The position numbers and the translations under genes are program-made. A stretch of DNA of 36,913 bases from Chara braunii (lineage: Eukaryota > Streptophyta > Charophyceae > Charales > Characeae), in NCBI GenBank assembly GCA_003427395.1, contig BFEA01000026.1:2739478-2776390 (forward strand). The letters are read 5' to 3'. Every line of letters starts with the position of its first letter. The first letter of the stretch is position 1. Below, piece after piece: positions 1 through 9,896 of the stretch. The notes beneath the pieces are model-generated. The model worked only from the letters and a program-made list of their open reading frames with translations. It did not search any database and was not told the origin of the DNA.

Positions 1-612
1 CTTTTCCTCTTTCCCCCTATCCGCTTTTACCCCCGATCGCCCTCAACAATCAATCCCCCCATATTACACAGCAATCCCTCGCGAACCCCGTCGAGTCAAG
101 CTCATTGTAAGGAAACGAAAAACGGAAAACGAAAACAGCAATTGCCTTGCCTTTCTTGCAATCAGGTCACCCAGGACATTTCTTACACTACGCAAAACAC
201 ATTAGGCATACGAACAGCAATTCATTTGCTCCAATCGCTTTAAAAAAACAGCAGGCCGAAAGAAAACCGCCCAGCGGAGCAACATACACGCACAAAAGAA
301 AGAGAACCAGACCCATCCCTGCATATGAGAGAGGATACCAAGACAATCCACCAACGAGGGGGTTAAGAAGTCCATCCATTCACAAGCCAAGGAAATTTTC
401 ATTCACAGGCCACGAGAGGGGCACAACAGGGGCGCAAAAAGTCGAGAAGACAAGCGCGGTCAGCACAAGCGCAACGCCGCCAGAAACGAGCTGCAATCCA
501 CAAAGGCAACAGACGGGAACCAGGTAAACAAGGATATGTGACGCGCGCACTGGGCAGAGACGAGACCCCAGCAGCAGACAAGATGTTACGTGGCGACCAA
601 ACACAAAACGGG

Positions 613-750
613 ACTTGAACACTCCACTTCTAGCGTGACACGCATTGACAAACAAACCCATGTGTTCATGCAGACCAGGGCAACACTTGAACACTCCACT
701 TCTAGCGTGACACGCATTGACAAACAAACCCATGTGTTCATGCAGACCAG
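613..750. repeat. Tandem 72-bp repeat, two copies
   Basis: The 66 bases from 613 to 678 recur without a mismatch at 685-750, separated by 6 bases, giving a 72-bp period. Perfect identity in an otherwise degenerate region suggests a recent duplication. No gene is involved. Confidence 0.9.
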
Positions 751-892
751 CGCATCGTCGAGGGCAACACACATCGAGAGACGTTCAGACCGCGGGAAGC
801 GGCCACCGTCGGGGTTGCCACATACACGGGGGACATGAACGACGGCGATAGGTTGGTTGCTCCGCCACGCATGAACCGAGTGGAGCGGTTAG

Positions 893-1018
893 AAGCGGGA
901 GCGCAAACAAGCGGGAGCGCACCTTACGAGCGGGAGCGCACCTTACGAGCGGGAGCGCACCTTAGAAGCGGGAGCGCAAACGAGCGGGAGCGCACCTTAC
1001 GAGCGGGAGCGCAAACGA
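893..1018. repeat. GC-rich minisatellite
   Basis: Seven copies of AGCGGGAGCGCA occur in a row, each followed by CCTTAC(G) or AAC(G), at roughly 894, 909, 928, 948, 967, 983 and 1002. Spacing alternates between about 15-16 and 19-20 bases, so two subunit lengths are interspersed. Confidence 0.85.
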
Positions 1019-1049
1019 CCACGTAAGGTGGGCGCAGCGAGGCAGTGCG

Positions 1050-1435
1050 CATCCACAACATCCCGACAAGAGTATCATACGGTGGAAAGGGACGAGTCAA
1101 GAGGCGAGAAGCAGGAAACACAGTAGGGAAGGAGGCAGAGGCCACTGCGCGCTCATGAACACAACAGGGGCGCGGGGAGCAGCGGGCTGCACACAGCACC
1201 GTGAGATGAAGCACGCACGAGGGGAAGGGCGAAAAACCAAAGAAGGTTGTGTGCAAACGCGCCGGGGCAAGTACGCATCCACGACATCATCGCGGACTGT
1301 GTATAATACGGTGGAAAGGGACGAGTCAAGAGGCGGGAAGCAGGAAACACACTAGAGGAGGCAGAGGCCACTGCGCGCTCATGAACACAACAGGGGCGCG
1401 GGGAGCAGCGGGCTGCACACATCACCGTGATGAAA
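1050..1435. repeat. Duplicated ~160-bp unit
   Basis: The segment 1050-1210 recurs at 1276-1435 with a few substitutions and small indels. Both copies contain CATCCAC(A/G)ACATC, then GGTGGAAAGGGACGAGTCAA, then the phrase ending GGGCTGCACACA and CACCGTGA. About 65 bases separate the copies. Confidence 0.88.
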
Positions 1436-2082
1436 GGAAACACGCTGGCGTTTACGAGACAGTGTAGTCGAGGGAAGGGTGCTCTCGTGCAGTTCATTAC
1501 ACAGCCGTGTTCAGTGCGCACAAAAAACGCCAAAATAGATTTGAATAAAAAACGACAAACGCTACGAGAAGCGCAAACCAACGAGCAACACCCGCGCAAC
1601 GGCACGCCGAGCACTCGCGGGTGAACACTCAACCGAGTTGCAGCGAGGCTCGTGTACCAAGAACTTCCCCCACACACGGGGTGTCCCAAGCCAACCCCCC
1701 TGACCCATCCTTCTCAAACCTCCGCACGGAATGGAGAGAGTGCAAACCGCGCAAGCTAGACGAAGAGGGGCCTGCCTGTAATTGGTTAAGGGAAACATGT
1801 CACTGGTTAAGGAAACGCGAACGGTGTACCGAAGGAGATACTTTGAAGTACACAATATAAATAATTGCGGACGAACACTGAGAGGAAGGAGCGCAAAGAG
1901 CCGCTGCCGCTGTCAGATAAGGCATACGCAAAGCACAAGGGCACAAGGACGACACGCGGCATGCACACGCTCTCCCAGGGGGATGCCCACCAAAGAAACA
2001 ACGAGCGGAAACAACAAAGGAGATGACGAAGGAACACGCACGAGCACAAAAAACAACAACAAGGGAACCAACACGATAAACA

Positions 2083-2193
2083 CTACCGTCTTCCCCCGAA
2101 CATAACGCACCCTCAATATGAACGTATACAAGGTATGTTTCCGGCCCGGTACAGTCAAAATGAGGCTGCGTTGTGTTCGGGGGAAGACGGTAG
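2083..2193. other. 33-bp stem-loop, small-RNA-like fold
   Basis: The arm 2083-2115 is complementary to 2161-2193 at 31 of 33 positions. The outer 19 positions (CTACCGTCTTCCCCCGAAC and its reverse complement) are perfect, and the loop is 45 bases (2116-2160). Pairing stops sharply outside the arms. The size and near-perfect stem resemble a plant microRNA or siRNA hairpin precursor, but the remnant of a short inverted-repeat transposon would look the same. There is no transcript evidence. Confidence 0.6.
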
Positions 2194-3195
2194 ACCGCTG
2201 GCGAGCACTCGGCTAATTATGAAGGAAACGGGACAAAGAACAGGAACAATCGAATGCGCGCCAACGAGGCATGGAGACAGAAGAACGACAGGGAAGAGCG
2301 GCGAGAAGGAAAAAACAGCACATCAGTGGCAAGCACTTATGAGAGGGGAGAACGCAAGAAAGAGAACGCAAGAAAGAGAACGCAAGAAAGAAAATGTGAC
2401 CCAGCGAAAAAGAAGCTCCTGACGAGAACTGACGACCGGTAGACTGAAAGAAAGAAAAACAAAGACAGACCCCCACGAGAACGAACGTAACCAAACATCA
2501 TAGGAAGAACACCGAATAGACGGATTTCGGCGGGAAGAGCCCAGAGAACGACCTTGCGACGACACCAAAAGCAATGGAGAGCGAAGAAATGCACCTCTCT
2601 CACCAAGAAAAGACTAAGCAAATGCACATTAGAACGCAAAGGAAAGAGCGAAGAGAGGGGGGGGGGGGGGGGGGGGGGGAGGGGAGGGAACGGAGACGGT
2701 GGGTAGTGCAAGGCTCTGAGCAAAAGAGAGTGGAAACGGTATAAGCAGCAAACAAATAGCTTCCAGAGGGGGGAGATGGGGCAAACGCGGGAAGTCCATA
2801 CGAGGGAGACAACATGGGTATACATGATGAGAGCCACACTAGGCGACGGGAAGGGGGCACAGAAACGGATCAATTCAAGAAAAAGAAAGAAAAGAGAGAA
2901 GAGAAAAACAAAATAGACGCAGTCGATGGGAGAAAACGAAAAAGTAAGGGAGGGAAACGAGAGAGAGAGAGGAGGGGGGGGGGGTCAAGGGGCAAAAGGA
3001 GCGCACAGGCAAGAAGAGAATAGATGATTTTACAAAATAGAAAAATGTTCCTACTTTCTTGTCAATGGAAATGCGGCCTTCGCCGCGAGGGAAATTATAG
3101 ACAATAAGTTCGCCCTGATAGGAAGGTGGAAATGAAAGAGGCAGCAGCTGTTCGATGAATGGATTGAAGGATGGTTCTGATCTATTTTAAATCTT
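2194..3195. other. Gene-free purine-rich stretch
   Basis: No gene is recognised. The plus strand is strongly A/G-rich. At 2351-2391 the 14-mer AACGCAAGAAAGAG is repeated three times. A run of 23 G residues occupies 2657-2679 and a run of 10 or so G lies near 2980. The lower part probably includes the end of the CAF1 transcript, but I could not place a polyadenylation signal with confidence. Confidence 0.4.
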
Positions 3196-3275
3196 CTCTC
3201 ACACTCGCTCTCTTTTCTCTCTTTCACTCGTCTCTTCTCTCTCTTCTCTCTCTTCTCTCTCTCTGAAATTCTTCT
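3196..3275. repeat. CT/GA-rich tract in CAF1 3' UTR
   Basis: The plus strand is TCTC/TTCTC-rich with little else. On the CAF1 sense strand this becomes a GA-rich stretch starting within a dozen bases of the stop codon, so it would lie at the start of the 3' UTR. GA/TC tracts are common throughout this window. Confidence 0.7.
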
Positions 3276-3277
3276 CT

Positions 3278-4093
3278 CTAGGATTCACAATCTACACCCA
3301 ATCCGTAAAGGACACCAATGTACTTTTCCGTCGACCCATTGAAAAACCCCTCCTTGAGCTTCTTGAATGCACACGATGTTACGAGGCTATCCGACCCCGC
3401 CTGATGACAAGGGCCAATTCTCTCCACCTCCAGTGTCTCCGCCAGCCGATTGAGCCCTCCGTGCAGATTGTCGCAGAATTTCATCAAATATTTTACATCG
3501 TAGATCGTCGGGAAGTAGGTTCTCAGCAACGCGAAGAACTCCGACTCCCCGCTCGGTAGGTTCTGACATGTCAACAGCTTCAACAAATAACCGAAGTCGT
3601 AGCCGCTGTGGAAGGTTATCCAATGGATGCTATCGTTGAGCACGATTCCCGATGACATCAACAACTCGCCAAACCGTACCGAGTCGATCCCTCTCTCCTC
3701 GTTCTGCTTGAAATCTATTCCACTCTGTCTCAACAGCTCTATCGAGTCGTGAGCGTACATGTCCTCTCTCGGATTGAACTCCCTGAAGTTAAACTGCCAC
3801 ACGCAGAACTCGTTGGTCCCACACTGGGGCAAGTTGCCGTTCTCGTCCGCGAACGTCAGCCCCAGCTGAATCAACTTCAGCATGTCCACATTGCACCTCA
3901 AGGTCTGGTAGTGGTACTCCGCGCTCGTCTTGAACGAACCCACCGGTCTGCAAACGATTCCAGGGAACTCCGTGTCCATGGCGAGATAAGGATAGTCATC
4001 TACAATGTCCCTTATGAGTTCAAATTCATCTTCAAGATTATCGGCCCATACCTCCCGGATGTGGAGGGTGCCGCCTTTAGGGATGCACGACAT
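3278..4093 (-). CDS. CAF1: CCR4-associated factor 1 (CAF1/POP2) deadenylase
   Basis: Intact 271-residue, single-exon gene for the catalytic CAF1/POP2 subunit of the CCR4-NOT complex, which shortens mRNA poly(A) tails in the cytoplasm. The protein is one DEDDh 3'-5' exonuclease domain. The metal-binding residues are visible as Asp40 and Glu42 in MDTEFPG, Asp166 in SGYDFGYLL, and Asp235 in AGSDS, with the general-base His230 just before. The length is normal for the family, and the N-terminus (IREVWADNL at 12-20) starts where CAF1 proteins normally start, so the ATG at 4093 is secure. Plant CAF1 genes are usually intronless, as here. The gene is GC-rich at third positions, unlike most of the window, and has no frameshift or missing key residue. 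It stands alone, with no cotranscribed neighbour. Plant CAF1 genes are often induced by stress, but nothing here shows that directly. Confidence 0.97.
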   Translation of the reverse strand: MSCIPKGGTLHIREVWADNLEDEFELIRDIVDDYPYLAMDTEFPGIVCRPVGSFKTSAEYHYQTLRCNVDMLKLIQLGLTFADENGNLPQCGTNEFCVWQFNFREFNPREDMYAHDSIELLRQSGIDFKQNEERGIDSVRFGELLMSSGIVLNDSIHWITFHSGYDFGYLLKLLTCQNLPSGESEFFALLRTYFPTIYDVKYLMKFCDNLHGGLNRLAETLEVERIGPCHQAGSDSLVTSCAFKKLKEGFFNGSTEKYIGVLYGLGVDCES

Positions 4094-4106
4094 CTACCGC
4101 ACTTAC

Positions 4107-4397
4107 CTACCTCCCCGCCGCTCTAGTGACAGGAGCTGCTGACAGCTGAGCGCCGCCGCCACCACTGTCCTGCGCCGCGTCAGGAAAAGCCCACAAGAAA
4201 GCCGTTCGAAGCCACCGCGACCGTCTACTAGCAGTCGGCGACCGAGCGCATGTCACCAACGACCACCCCACACTCACCGGTCGCGGACCAGCGACTACCT
4301 GCGCTCGCCTTCCTTCTTCAAAGGAGACTTCACTTCTTCTTCTGCTGCTGCCACTGCTGCTGCTGCCGTCCAGCTTCGTGAGGCAGTCATAAATCAT
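4107..4397 (-). promoter_or_regulatory. Upstream ORF in CAF1 leader
   Basis: An ATG at 4397 on the CAF1 strand opens a 96-codon frame whose TAG stop (4107-4109) lies 13 bases before the CAF1 start codon. If transcription starts near 4545, as the TATA-like box suggests, this uORF would be in the mRNA and could depress CAF1 translation. The peptide is Arg/Ser/Gly-rich with no recognised domain. The leader also holds a CAG/AAG triplet run (4331-4367). It may be chance in a GC-rich leader. Confidence 0.35.
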
Positions 4398-4574
4398 GCC
4401 CTCCGCTACGTCGTGCGGCGGCGAGCACGCCTTTCGCCCCCCACCACCACCACCCACTTCTCTCTCCCCCCTGCGGACGCCAGAACGTCCGTCGCCCTCT
4501 TCCTTCGACACCGTATCCAACTCCCCCCCGCGCGCTCGCCTCGCGTTGCCGTGGCAATCCCCCCTTTCCAGCAC

Positions 4575-4580
4575 TATATA
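4575..4580 (-). promoter_or_regulatory. Candidate TATA box of CAF1
   Basis: On the minus strand GGTATATAGTG stands in an otherwise GC-rich region about 485 bases upstream of the CAF1 ATG. The usual 25-35 base spacing would put the transcription start near 4545. It is the clearest TATA-like element in the upstream region. Confidence 0.45.
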
Positions 4581-5349
4581 CCTCGCTGACCGTCTGCCTC
4601 AACCCTCCTCCCTCTCTCCACTCACCTTCCGCCTTTCCTCTTCGTTTCCAGAGCGCAAAGAAGAACGCACCCCACTCCCCTCCCCTCCCCTCCGCGCGAG
4701 ATATCCCACCCTCCCTGTTCTGTACGTATGTACTCAGCCTATCCAACCAACAACACAATCTTGGCCAAGCTGCTGCTCGCTCTTGCGAGCTCTCGATCAA
4801 TCAACGAGTACTTCCAAGCCGCGAGGGAAAATACCTGTTGCCCGTTCGCTCGCGCAAGAAAGCATAAGGTTGCTGCCGTCGTCTCTATCTACCCTCCAAA
4901 CTACCCTCACTGCTACTGCTTTGCATGTCTACCACCTCCACCCACCTATACTGAAGCGATTCAACAAGGTCACGAGTAAAGGAGCCTCTTCTTCGGAAGG
5001 AAGAGGGCGAAGAACGCTAATAAGGGCGTGCGGCAAGCGCACGACGTCAAACAACGACGGCGACGGCGGCGACGACGCTGTTCTGACTGATGCCACAAGC
5101 GACTCGATTGTGATTTCGAGTGAGTAGTCGCTAGCTTATTTACTCAGGCAAGGTAATAGAGTAGTAGATAGATTGGAGTGGAGTACTATCACCAACAACA
5201 AGAGCGCCGGCGGCTTTCCGCGCCAGCTGCTGAAAGCAGAACTCAACCGAACGGACTGAAGCGGTCACAGATGGCCACATGGCACGTCGTGCTTTCTTCA
5301 ATACAAGGACACGCCAACGAACGATTGAACAACGACTGAACGAACAAAA

Positions 5350-5433
5350 GGACGGCCGGGCGGACCGACGGGCGGACGGACGGGCGGGCGGGCGGACGGA
5401 CGACGGACGAACCGGCTGACGGACGGACGGAGG
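5350..5433. repeat. GGAC/GGGC simple repeat
   Basis: An imperfect 4-bp repeat of GGAC and GGGC units runs for about 84 bases with scattered variants. It is a GC-rich simple sequence with no coding signal. Confidence 0.85.
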
Positions 5434-5657
5434 GAGCCTTAAAACGCGCAGCTAAGGCGCGTAGACTACGACTTCCAATCCTCTTCGCGTCGACGAACCG
5501 CTGGCTATGGCGCTGGGAGAGTTCACAAACCCCTGCTGAGTGAAACAAAAGCCGCGAGTAACGGGTAGCCGCAGTTGTTCTCGCTGCCTTGCCCTCTCTC
5601 TACGTGAACCACCCGTCCACTCCCGCCTTGACCCGATTCACTCACAAATCCTCTCCC

Positions 5658-5697
5658 CAGCACCAGCACCAGCACCAGCAGCAGCAGCAGCAGCAGT
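5658..5697. repeat. CAGCAC/CAG triplet repeat
   Basis: Three or four CAGCAC units are followed by a run of CAG triplets. It is a short microsatellite. Confidence 0.85.
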
Positions 5698-7139
5698 AGT
5701 ACCTCAGAGAGAGCCCCCTCCCACCCACCCATACACCCACCCACCCACTCAATCACGCTCCCTCTCTCGCAGCTCCGACTCTCTCACACTCACACACTCC
5801 AACCGGACCCGCCTCCCGCCCGCCACCCGCTTGCTCTACTTCTCTTTCGCCAGTGGATTCAATTCAATTCAATTCCCACAGAGCATCCCACGGCAGCTCC
5901 ATCCACGTGCCGACTCGACGCTGGCGCCTTCCGCCCACACGGACGGACGGATGGTCCACCTCCTCCCGTTGGCAGGGGCAGGCGGGGCTGGTCGCTGGTC
6001 GAACGCACGCGCGCGACGCGCCACCAACGTAAGAGGAGGAAGGGAAGAAAGGCGAGTGCAGCAAAACTGAAGAAACCATTTCACTCTCGTCCCCCACGGC
6101 CAGGAGCCGGCGACCGGACCACGGCTAAACCAGCTGAGGTGTGGTCCCAGCGGACACCCAATTACTGGACGTCCGCGGAGACCAAGCGCAGCAACGCGGA
6201 AACCCACCCCAACCTGGGCGGAGACCCCGCCCAGCGACCTTCGCCGCTCGCCCCCCCAAGCCGCTACGGTAGCATCAGTCAAGGAACCTATACCTACCTC
6301 TGTGTGACGCGGTTCACCGCGGCGGAGTCGCGGAATCGCGGAATCGCGGCACCGCCAAGCGTATCGTTGAGTATCGTATAGTATCCTCCAAGCCCGCGCC
6401 GCAGTGGCGGGAGCTGGTTGGCTCGAAGATTAGACCAGGTTCATGACCCGTTTACCACGCAATTTGGCACGCCGCGCGCCGAACCCCCGCGACGCGATGG
6501 AAAACCCTTCCACGTCTGAGGGAATACACTACACACGCCACTGGTAGGAGGACTTCATCGACCGAATCTGGACGTTGATAGAGCCATATGCACCCGCGAA
6601 GCTTCCTAAGGTAGTAGTAGAGCGAGTATCCGAGGATCCTATTCAATTCAAGGTCGACCATCCGAGGATCCTACTACCGATACCGACCGACCGGTCGGCC
6701 CTCCGTTCTCCCAATCGGTAAAAGAGCTGCCAGACAGACCGTCATAAAGCGCCCACACGTGGCCCGCACTCCGCCATCGCTAAACTCAAAAATACCCCCA
6801 CTCACTCCGCACTGCCCCAGGCCTTCCGCCCACCCGCTCTAGGGGGTCTCCGCATCTCTTCTTCCGTACGCGCGTACAACCCCCCCCCCTCCAGTCCCAC
6901 CGTGTGCGGCTTTACCATTTCCTGCCCCTGCCTAAAGCCTGGCTATCGATAGAACCCTAGTTTAGTAGCCCCCTTCGGAACTCCAGTCAGATCGTCCTGG
7001 GCGGAACCAGTCTGGTTCTCACAGACCATTTTTTTGGTCCTGTGTCCACTCACGACCAGGCCTGGAGAAATGTTCAGCGATTCAGCGATTCAGCGAAGGC
7101 CAGGGCCCGCTCGGAGTGGGTTGGACGGATTGGCTCCCG

Positions 7140-7290
7140 TCTGTGCTTTTTCTTTCTGTCGGTAAGATGGCGGGTTTTGATTGCTGCCCCAGGGGTTGGG
7201 CCGTCTGTGCTGTTTTCTTTCTTTCGGTACGTAACTCGGCGGGGTTTTATTGCTGCCCCCCAGGGTTGGGCCCTCTGTGCTGTCCTGATC
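7140..7290. repeat. Tandem ~65-bp repeat, 2.3 copies
   Basis: Two units begin TCTGTGCT at 7140 and 7204 and run through GGGTTTT(G/A)TTGCTGCCCC to GGGTTGGGCC. A truncated third copy starts at 7274. The eight bases GATTCAGC also repeat in tandem just before, at 7078-7097. Confidence 0.85.
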
Positions 7291-7498
7291 TGTACCGCAC
7301 CCAGATGGCCCTGGTACAACCGGACAGGCCCAGCCCGATAAGAATCTCCTCATCTTCGAGTCGTGCAAGTTTGAAAGGGATTAGTTCCCAAGTGACTGGG
7401 AACAGTCCTGTGCCACGTGCACCTAACCAATTGCAATGGCTCCCGATTTTCCGTATCCTTTCAGTCCTCTGAACTTTCTGCATTCGCTCTGCTCTGAC

Positions 7499-7518
7499 CT
7501 CTCTCTCTCTCTCTCTCN

Positions 7519-7612
<94 letters not shown>

Positions 7613-7614
7613 AA
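7499..7614. repeat. Compound (CT)n(CA)n microsatellite
   Basis: About 78 bases of CT are followed by about 30 bases of CA. The ambiguous base N at 7518 lies inside the CT run, so the true length is uncertain. Confidence 0.97.
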
Positions 7615-8016
7615 GAAAAAAGAAACGCACACAGGGTGCAGAGCATGCACCACAAACAGAGAGAACCCCTGTAGTGCAGGGTTTCCTGTGTGTCCTGGCG
7701 CTCCTAGGGATGCAATCATTATGAAAAAGGGTGAAGGGCAGAAACATAGCATACCCACATTTGAGAGCACAAACCTAGAGTTGTCAGAATGCACCTGCGC
7801 ATTTGCAATTCCAGGTGCATATCATGTACTTGGGCCTCTGCACATCCTGGTGCATCCCGACAAGGCTAGCTTTTGATTGGCTAACCTGAGGGCAGTATTC
7901 ACCTACTTCTCCTCGAAAAGAAAAGGAGGATGTAATCATGCCTCGGTTACATGGTGGAAGGCTATACAGAAACCTTCATAAGGCCGGCGAGTCCCCCATT
8001 TTTTTCCCCTTTACAG

Positions 8017-8276
8017 ATCATCCTCGTTATGGCCACTTGTTGTTCCAACGGTTGGAGAAGCCTGTTCCTGCTCGCACACCTGGGCAAGCAGACAAATGGA
8101 CGGATCAGATGGGTTGTCTGTTGCTTCCATTTTCTGAATCCTTGCTTTCTTTCCTCTGCCCTACAACTTTCATTTGCTGCATGTTTATGCTTGCAGGTCA
8201 TTGGGTGGACCATCCCAAAGACACCCACTTGCTGCGAGCGGAATCATGGGCCAACATTTTCTCTCTTATACCATAG
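8017..8276 (+). pseudogene. Possible two-exon gene fragment
   Basis: I do not recognise the product. A clean 3' splice site (pyrimidine tract ending CCCTTTACAG) precedes 8017. The frame from there reads HPRYGHLLFQRLEKPVPA and onward to 8112. A pyrimidine-rich 84-base segment (8113-8196) begins GT and ends TTGCAG, with a weak donor. Joining 8112 to 8197 keeps the phase (1+2) and gives GHWVDHPKDTHLLRAESW, ending at TAG 8274-8276. The composition looks protein-like rather than random. No upstream exon with a good donor could be found, so this may be the 3' end of a gene or a captured fragment. The start coordinate is only the acceptor position. Confidence 0.3.
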
Positions 8277-9263
8277 AACGTATTTGTCAAACCAGAAAAA
8301 GAATACCAACTGTAGTTTCCCCCATGACGATCTAAAGACTGCGGAACAAGCTTTTCCGTGACCATCTTTGGATCGAGGTTGAGGAGGATCTGTTTTTGCT
8401 GTTGCTTGAATTTGCCGCTTGTTTCAGCACTTTTACAGCATTGTAGGATAAGATAATTGGGAAAGGTGTGTGCCCTTTGTCTTTTTGGATTCTCCTCACA
8501 TTGCGATTTGTATGACTTTGTCTTCTGCAACTTAGAGAGCCCACAAATTTTTGAATTAGATTCGTTTGCCATGTCGGGAGTGGACGCAGAGAACCGAGGC
8601 ATCTGGAGCTTTGTTTTGGCTGTATGCCTGATATTTTCCATTACTTCTCTATCTTCTTGAGTTCTTATTGCCCGTGAGCGCCTTCCCCCTGCTTCCTCTT
8701 GCATTCACCCTTGCGTATGTGCACCGTTGACTTTCCTTCGTGACCCACCCTCCTTCCTTTTCGTGCTCTTCCCACTTGTCGTTCTCCCTTATGCTCTTCT
8801 TCCCTTTCCAACCATTTTTTTTCCCTCCTTCCCATCTCTCTCTTGTTTAATTGCTCCAGCAACCATAGATGGTGGATCTTTGTTTGTAGTCAAGCTACCC
8901 CAGCGAGCATGCAAGAGCCCTTGGTGCTCTCTTCACGAACAACCGGTCATATAGATTGGCTAGTTGCATGGCTGGTTGATAGGTCAGGAAGCCCTGACAT
9001 ATTCGTGCTACGTTAAGCAGGGTTTTGGGCGAGTTCCTTGCAACGGATTCTAAGACCGTGCACAAACCTGACCTGGTGACTAGCCCAAGCACGGTAACAA
9101 ATCAACTGCATGGTTGCATGTACTCGATAAGAGAGTCAAGGGGTTGTTGCCAACACACCGAAGCCTCTTATCATTAAAGACACTCTGCTGTGGAGGTTGG
9201 TCAAGGAGCGCAATCACATCCATGATTACTTTTAGCGCTACGAGGTTAACCACTTAGCTCGTG
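8277..9263. other. No recognisable gene
   Basis: I see no supported feature. A 168-codon minus-strand ORF (8198-8704) is Lys/Gln/Ser-rich without domain signals and is not called. The plus strand is pyrimidine-rich from about 8640 to 8850. Confidence 0.4.
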
Positions 9264-9896
9264 TGTCAGCCGACACTTGAGTGGTGAATGTGACCGTCAA
9301 AACCATTGAGGGCCGCGTGGTCATGGAACCACATAATATGCCGTCATATTGAGCGCTCATACTCTTATACATGACAAAGTTGTTAGTAATTCGAGGACGC
9401 TAACGTCACCACACCAAACTAGTTACGGAACAGATGAAAAAAATACTAGGCAAGCGAGAAAGGGTTGGTGAGCTATATTTATAAAGTTAAGTCACGTGGT
9501 TGGTTTTAATGTCATAGTGACCGACATTGGATCTCACACGAGAGATCCAGGCCTCGAGCGACCATTCCCGCATGGGTTCGATCCGGACATTAATCGCACG
9601 TACCCCCTATGCTACAACATACGAAAACGCCCTTGGTTGATCCAGCTCTGCGACTGCAAGCAAAAACCCTCGGACACGGGTTGGTAGCTCGACGGGGATA
9701 CACTTACCTAGGGATGGTGACAACTCTCATGGGTGGAGATAGGTTCTACCTTGCGGGATTCTATCATGTGTAGGAGTTCGTAAGAGGTATAGCTGGCGCA
9801 CATGGACGGAGCGACAATGCTCCATGACGTCTTGCGTCTGCGAGTTCTGCATGACGCGGCCAGGAGGGTCCCCAACCGGGACCGATACGCTCGACA
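9264..9896 (+). repeat. LTR-like repeat, copy A
   Basis: This 633-bp segment starts TGTCAGCCGACACTT and ends GCTCGACA. It aligns along its length, with many substitutions, to 23702-24362 in the same orientation. Shared blocks include GTACCCCCTATGCTAC, GGTAGCT(C/T)G(A/G)CGG, GTA(A/G)GAGGTAT(A/G)GCTGGCGCAC-like text and GGGACCGAT. The TG...CA ends and length suit a long terminal repeat. No internal domain adjoins it, so it would be a solo LTR. The flanking pentamers TCGTG and TCATA match at only three of five positions, so the target duplication is decayed or absent. Confidence 0.6.

Larger units (their letters stand above)
1..2082. other. Gene-free repeat-bearing flank
   Basis: I see no recognisable gene here. 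ORFs on both strands are short, overlap one another and have no domain-like composition. The plus strand is rich in A, G and C. The stretch holds three tandem repeats, listed separately, and the short phrase TGGTTAAGGAAAC recurs around 1784-1816. The string CACAACAGGGGCGC near 422 reappears inside the 160-bp repeat at 1160 and 1387, so the segment has probably grown by local duplication. Confidence 0.5.
4581..7139. other. GC-rich gene-free flank
   Basis: No gene is recognised. The longest ORF, 243 codons at 4396-5127 on the plus strand, is Pro/Ser/Arg-rich, runs antisense through the CAF1 leader and promoter, and looks compositional. The high GC and CpG content fits a promoter-side CpG-rich region. 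Small features include TCGCGGAA repeats near 6330, and ATCCGAGGATCCTA occurring twice near 6629 and 6660. Confidence 0.4.

Noticed and set aside
2657-2679. 23-G run as a G-quadruplex regulatory element
   Set aside because: A homopolymer of this length next to other simple sequence is better explained as slippage or a sequencing artefact. No gene context supports a role.
4102-4111. Consensus 5' splice site AG|GTAAGT just before the CAF1 ATG (minus strand)
   Set aside because: The CAF1 coding frame is complete without an intron, and no acceptor after it would keep the start codon.
4396-5127. 243-codon plus-strand ORF
   Set aside because: It is antisense to the CAF1 leader and promoter, with Pro/Ser/Arg-rich low-complexity composition and no motif. 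It fits a GC-rich region with few stops.
8198-8704. 168-codon minus-strand ORF
   Set aside because: No domain, no splice or promoter context and polar low-information composition. It also overlaps antisense the better-supported exon fragment.
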